From contig CBDETC010000003.1 of the NCBI GenBank assembly GCA_965242845.1, forward strand, positions 1,488,001-1,552,000: a DNA stretch of 64,000 bases, in the 5' to 3' direction. Below the pieces are notes generated by a model. It worked only from the letters and a program-made list of their open reading frames with translations. It did not search any database and was not told where the DNA came from. Source of the stretch: RHLJ01 sp965242845 (GTDB taxonomy: Bacteria > Bacteroidota > Rhodothermia > Balneolales > Balneolaceae). Below, one piece after another: positions 60,922 through 64,000 of the stretch (positions are counted from its first letter, which is position 1; every line of letters begins with the position of its first letter). Made by a program: the position numbers and the translations under genes.

Positions 60922-61359
60922 TCAATTCATAATGATGTTCAGAGAACCAATTTTCTTATCGCTACTCATAGAAAAAAAATAGGTTCTACCATTTTCTTCC
61001 TTTTTCCATTCTAAGTTAGAGTATTCATTCATTCCAGGAATATCAGCTTCAGAATAATCGCCGAACTGTTCATTCAACTGTTCAATGATTACAGTTCTTA
61101 TAGAGTCCTGGTCTATATCCTTTCTATATGCGAGGATAATAGCTTCCTGATCTCCATTTTCTATAAACATTGAGGGAATGTTAGCAATCCAGATTTTAGA
61201 GTCACTCTTGTTAAATGTCCCAAAAGCATTCCAAAGATTTGTGTTTTCTCTATCAAAAAGTTCGCTCATTGACTCAACTTCGATGTCTCCGATTTGAATT
61301 TGGGCAAATGAAAGAGATGGTGAAAAAAGGATAAGAGAAAGAATAAAGTATTTAGGCAT
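60922..61359 (-). CDS. Small secreted protein of unknown function
   Basis: A 145-residue protein with a signal peptide (MPKYFILSLILFSPSLSFAQ). The mature part is acidic and mixed alpha/beta (WNAFGTFNKSDSKIWIANIPSMFIENGDQEAIILAYRKDIDQDSIRTVIIEQLNEQFGDY... ending TYFFSMSSDKKIGSLNIIMN). No family recognised. It is a lone gene enclosed by the two CACAAGCGGACGCTTG repeats. Confidence 0.6.
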   Translation of the reverse strand: MPKYFILSLILFSPSLSFAQIQIGDIEVESMSELFDRENTNLWNAFGTFNKSDSKIWIANIPSMFIENGDQEAIILAYRKDIDQDSIRTVIIEQLNEQFGDYSEADIPGMNEYSNLEWKKEENGRTYFFSMSSDKKIGSLNIIMN

Positions 61360-61396
61360 GAAGCATAAGTTTAATCGCGAACAACTAAAATAATTT

Positions 61397-61420
61397 ACAC
61401 AAGCGGACGCTTGTGCTAGG
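61397..61420. repeat. Dispersed palindrome CACAAGCGGACGCTTGTG
   Basis: The second copy, with 8-bp perfect arms and the shared GCTAGG tail in the same orientation as the copy at 60866. It lies 11 nt beyond the 3' end of the nuclease-like gene, so it may also serve as that gene's transcription end. Confidence 0.65.
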
Positions 61421-61431
61421 TTGGGTTTGCA

Positions 61432-62286
61432 CTAAGATGACAAGATATTTTCGATTACTTCAATGCCAAGAATATTTTTTACTTTAATTAATTCATTTGG
61501 TAAAGATGAGCCTAATACAAGTAATGTTCTAGTATTTTGAGGTAAGTATTTCAATGCCTGATAGGCCTCTGTAAGAGCCTGATACTTAATACACTGAAAT
61601 AATCCTCTGGTAATATCGTAACAATCTGAAAATTCAGGTTTTACCTCTATAGCAACCCATTCCTTTTTTGTTTTAAAAAGAACATCGATTGAATCACCTG
61701 AAGGAAGTCTAAATTCTATTATTGATTCAGCATATTTTGGAATCGAAAATAGCTCTGGATGTTTGGAGACAAATTCTTTCATGAACTTGTGTTCATCACT
61801 TTCACCTCCACCTTGTCGTTTAGAAGACTTTAAAATTAGATCAGAATAATCAGTATTAATTGGTTCAAGTGATAACCACTCTAATATTTTATACCAATTT
61901 TGGTATGAATATATTTCGCTTAGCTCAATATCAACTATTCTCCTTTGTTGCCTTCGTGATAAACTTTTGAACTTTTCCTTATCTCCAGTAATAAACCATC
62001 CAATGCCTTCACCAGGTAATCCCGTCGATTTATTAAGTACGATGCATTGAATTGGCGGGATTTTTTGATTTTTTTGATCTGATAACTCAAGGAGAGTTTG
62101 CCCAATACTACCTAAAACATAATTGAGATTACGAGGGTTAGTCATGCCTATTTCAGAAGCAAGTTCAAAGTAGTTTATAGGCGTTTGTGCTTGTGCTTGT
62201 CGTACGAGTATAGGGAGAGCTCTTCGGGCTCTTTCTTGGTAAAGTTTATCTCCAAATATAGTTTTTGCAATTCTTGCTGTTGTCAT
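61432..62286 (-). CDS. Orphan PD-(D/E)XK nuclease-like protein
   Basis: A 284-residue cytoplasmic protein. The C-terminal third has the PD-(D/E)XK layout: helix Glu E165/E167 (ESDEHKFMKEFVSKHPELF), D201 in LPSGDSIDVLFK, E214-x-K216 in WVAIEVKPEF, and Q231/Y235 in LFQCIKYQAL, as in restriction-like and Holliday-junction-type nucleases. The N-terminal ~100 residues (TPINYFELASEIGMTNPRNLNYVLGSIGQTLLELS, then CIVLNKSTGLPGEGIGWF) look like a winged-helix-type module. No methylase or helicase neighbour is present, so it is not a standard restriction system. It is richer in A/T than its neighbours and lies beside dispersed repeats. Confidence 0.7.
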   Translation of the reverse strand: MTTARIAKTIFGDKLYQERARRALPILVRQAQAQTPINYFELASEIGMTNPRNLNYVLGSIGQTLLELSDQKNQKIPPIQCIVLNKSTGLPGEGIGWFITGDKEKFKSLSRRQQRRIVDIELSEIYSYQNWYKILEWLSLEPINTDYSDLILKSSKRQGGGESDEHKFMKEFVSKHPELFSIPKYAESIIEFRLPSGDSIDVLFKTKKEWVAIEVKPEFSDCYDITRGLFQCIKYQALTEAYQALKYLPQNTRTLLVLGSSLPNELIKVKNILGIEVIENILSS

Positions 62287-62347
62287 AGGAAGTAATATGA
62301 AATCGATAATTCATCTAAGTCACATAACACAATAAATAAACAATTAC

Positions 62348-64000
62348 TTAATAACTTATTAGCTTGTCAACCTTCCCCTTCAACCCCTCCAAATTCAAGT
62401 ATCCATCCTCAAGGCCTTTATTGAAGGGAATGGGCATATCCAGAGCGGCGGAGCGGAGGAGCGGGGCATCCAGCCATTCAAAGCAGTGCTCGTTTATGAG
62501 GGCAGAGACTTCGCTCATCGGTCCCATGGTTAGGGAAGGTTCCTGGAGTAATAATACCCGGTTGGTTTTCTTGACGGTGGCTCTAATAGCTTCCAGGTCA
62601 AGGGGAGAGAGGCAGCGGAGATCCAGGATTTCCAGGGAAATGCCATCTTTTTCCAGTTCTGCAGCCAAATCGAATGCCCATTGCACGCCCATTCCATAAG
62701 TGATAATAGAAGCATCAGTTCCTTCTCGCTGGATTTTAGCTTTGCCCAGAGGTTCATAAGAAACGGAATCTGGGGTAGTGCTTCTTAGGCTTCGGTACAG
62801 TTTTTTGTGTTCAAAGAAGAGTACCGGGTTTGGATCATATAATGAGCTATAAAGCAGGTTTTGGGCATCTTCAACGGTACCAGGAACTACAATCTTTAAT
62901 CCGGCATGGGGCATAAACCAGCCTTCAGGAGATTGTGAATGGAAAGGTCCTGCACCAACACCTGCTCCGTGTGGAAGCCTGATGGTAATATTCATCGGTG
63001 GAGCCCAGCGGTAATGGGATTTGGCAATGTTTTGGATGATCTGGTTCATTCCACAGCTCACAAAATCCGCGAACTGCATCTCAACTACGGGTTTAAATCC
63101 TTCCAAAGACAGGCCTAAAGCGGCTCCTAAGGCGCCTGATTCAATAATTGGGGTATTCCTTACCCTGTCTTTCCCAAACTTGTCTATGAAGCCTTCCGTG
63201 ATTTTAAACACCCCGCCATATTCGGCGATATCCTGTCCCATGATGAGAAAGGAATCATCTTCTTCAAAGGCCTGGGCTAAAGATTGCTGGATGGCATCAA
63301 TAAAGCGTTTTTCAGAGGAGCTACTCTTTTGAATAGAAGAGATAGCAGGAGCTTCATTGGAAAATACAGCATCAAGCTCTGTTTGCTTATCAAATACGGG
63401 AAGCTCTGCATTGAGGGCTTTATCCAGCTCTTCTCTAAATGAGGGTTCTATCTCTTGTTTGATTTCCAATAGAGCCTTTTCACTAAGCTTATGCTCAGAT
63501 TGAAGATATGATTCCATTCGCTGGATGGGATCCTTTTTTGACCAGGTATCAAACATGTCCTGGGGGACATAAGCGGTTCCGGAAGCCTCTTCATGGCCAC
63601 GCATTCTAAATGTTTGGGCTTCAATAAGAACAGGTTTTCCTTTAAGAGCCAGTTTACGTGCTTTTTCGATGGTAGCCATCACTTCAAATACATCGTTTCC
63701 ATCGATATGAAAACCTTCTATGCCGTATCCTTTGGCTTTATCTACCAGTCGCTCGCAGGCATATTGTTCTTTGGTTGGGGTGGAAAGTCCATAGCCGTTG
63801 TTTTCAATGATGAATACCACGGGTAAATCCCAAACGGCAGCCAGATTAATGGCTTCATGGAAGTCTCCTTCGCTAGTGGCTCCATCCCCACAAAATGAAA
63901 AAGCGACAGCATCTTCTTTTTTAAGCTGTTTAGCCAGTGCAATTCCATCCGCAACGGGCATCATAGCGGCCAGGTGGGAAATCATTCCCACAATGTTATG
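62348..64000 (-). CDS. 2-oxoacid dehydrogenase E1 alpha/beta fusion (5' end outside window)
   Basis: At least 550 residues, continuing past the window edge (reading HNIVGMISHLAAMMPVADG at the edge). The alpha part has the thiamine diphosphate motif GDGATSEGDFHEAINLAAVWDLPVVFIIENN; a linker (about 175 residues later) leads into the beta part, AFEEDDSFLIMGQDIAEYGGVFKITEGF...RVRNTPIIESGALGAALGLSLEGFKPVVEMQFADFV, ending VDKLISY. The beta part suggests branched-chain 2-oxoisovalerate or pyruvate-type dehydrogenase. The alpha and beta chains are separate in most bacteria but fused in many Bacteroidetes relatives. The true start and operon partners lie outside the window. Confidence 0.9.
   Translation of the reverse strand, partial: HNIVGMISHLAAMMPVADGIALAKQLKKEDAVAFSFCGDGATSEGDFHEAINLAAVWDLPVVFIIENNGYGLSTPTKEQYACERLVDKAKGYGIEGFHIDGNDVFEVMATIEKARKLALKGKPVLIEAQTFRMRGHEEASGTAYVPQDMFDTWSKKDPIQRMESYLQSEHKLSEKALLEIKQEIEPSFREELDKALNAELPVFDKQTELDAVFSNEAPAISSIQKSSSSEKRFIDAIQQSLAQAFEEDDSFLIMGQDIAEYGGVFKITEGFIDKFGKDRVRNTPIIESGALGAALGLSLEGFKPVVEMQFADFVSCGMNQIIQNIAKSHYRWAPPMNITIRLPHGAGVGAGPFHSQSPEGWFMPHAGLKIVVPGTVEDAQNLLYSSLYDPNPVLFFEHKKLYRSLRSTTPDSVSYEPLGKAKIQREGTDASIITYGMGVQWAFDLAAELEKDGISLEILDLRCLSPLDLEAIRATVKKTNRVLLLQEPSLTMGPMSEVSALINEHCFEWLDAPLLRSAALDMPIPFNKGLEDGYLNLEGLKGKVDKLISY

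Noticed and set aside
60866..61420. CRISPR-like reading of the CACAAGCGGACGCTTG repeats
   Set aside because: Only two full copies 531 nt apart with a gene between them; no regular spacers and no cas genes.
1..64000. tRNA, rRNA, prophage or insertion-sequence genes
   Set aside because: Scanning both strands gave no cloverleaf-like T-loop context, no rRNA-like stretch, no transposase, integrase or phage structural protein.

Overview
The window reads as a chromosomal segment from a marine-type member of the Balneolota/Rhodothermota side of the Bacteroidetes-Chlorobi (FCB) group. I infer this from three things. Several secreted proteins end in the ~75-residue sorting domain that begins NYPNPFNP and is typical of type IX secretion cargo in that lineage. 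Two promoters fit the FCB primary sigma consensus (TTG, 20 bp, TAnnTTTG). Many of the genes belong to families common there (LytS/LytTR pairs, DUF6090-type membrane proteins, SatD, a fused E1 alpha/beta dehydrogenase). The base composition is moderately AT-rich and even. I see no rRNA, tRNA, CRISPR array, insertion sequence or prophage.

Layout. 1-7.6 kb: a stand-alone receiver protein, then recO-htrA-LPP20 lipoprotein, then three tandem secreted amidohydrolase-fold proteins of which only the middle one keeps the metal ligands. 7.7-14.3 kb: an AtuA-family protein, then two half-size ABC exporters that flank an RNase Z-like metallo-beta-lactamase protein with an RG-rich tail, then the decayed end of a type IX cargo gene. 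14.3-16.5 kb (minus strand): a tightly overlapped operon btaA-btaB-SLOG-fold gene, predicted to make betaine lipids. 16.6-19.7 kb: a YqjD/DUF883-like protein, prfB with its programmed frameshift, coaE and fbp. 19.8-24.9 kb (minus strand): a secreted sugar-dehydrogenase-like protein, a DUF192 lipoprotein and a large Asp-box protein. 25-39.4 kb: the information-processing core rimP-nusA-infB-rbfA-truB-ribF, then rpsO-pnp, an M16 peptidase and asnS. The usual ribF-rpsO junction is split by two opposite-strand genes, a class D beta-lactamase-like lipoprotein and a GH5 glucanase.

39.6-64 kb is more accessory. It holds a membrane protein, a type IX cargo protein, a lipoprotein beta-carbonic anhydrase, a LytS/LytTR two-component pair followed by NTF2-like, membrane-anchored peroxiredoxin-like and MFS genes, a DUF6090 protein, an ArsR-SRPBCC-SRPBCC operon with clear palindromic operators, holA, an ECF sigma factor with a tiny acidic partner, a secreted alpha-amylase, a SatD/DUF3307-like pair with its own inverted-repeat operator, a membrane-anchored Nudix-like protein, an S9 peptidase, an orphan PD-(D/E)XK nuclease-like protein, and a 2-oxoacid dehydrogenase E1 fusion cut by the window edge.

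Intergenic space carries REP-like imperfect palindromes of at least two families (GTCATTCT.../GTCATCCC... and CACAAGCGGACGCTTG). The most unusual items are the coupling of betaine-lipid synthesis to a SLOG-fold gene, the ABC-MBL-ABC arrangement with reciprocally degenerate ATP sites, the altered metal motif plus RG tail in the MBL protein, the three-gene amidohydrolase set, the SatD pair with cyclase-like motifs and an apparent operator, and the orphan nuclease-like protein beside palindromic repeats. I did not find a complete, clearly novel multi-gene system.
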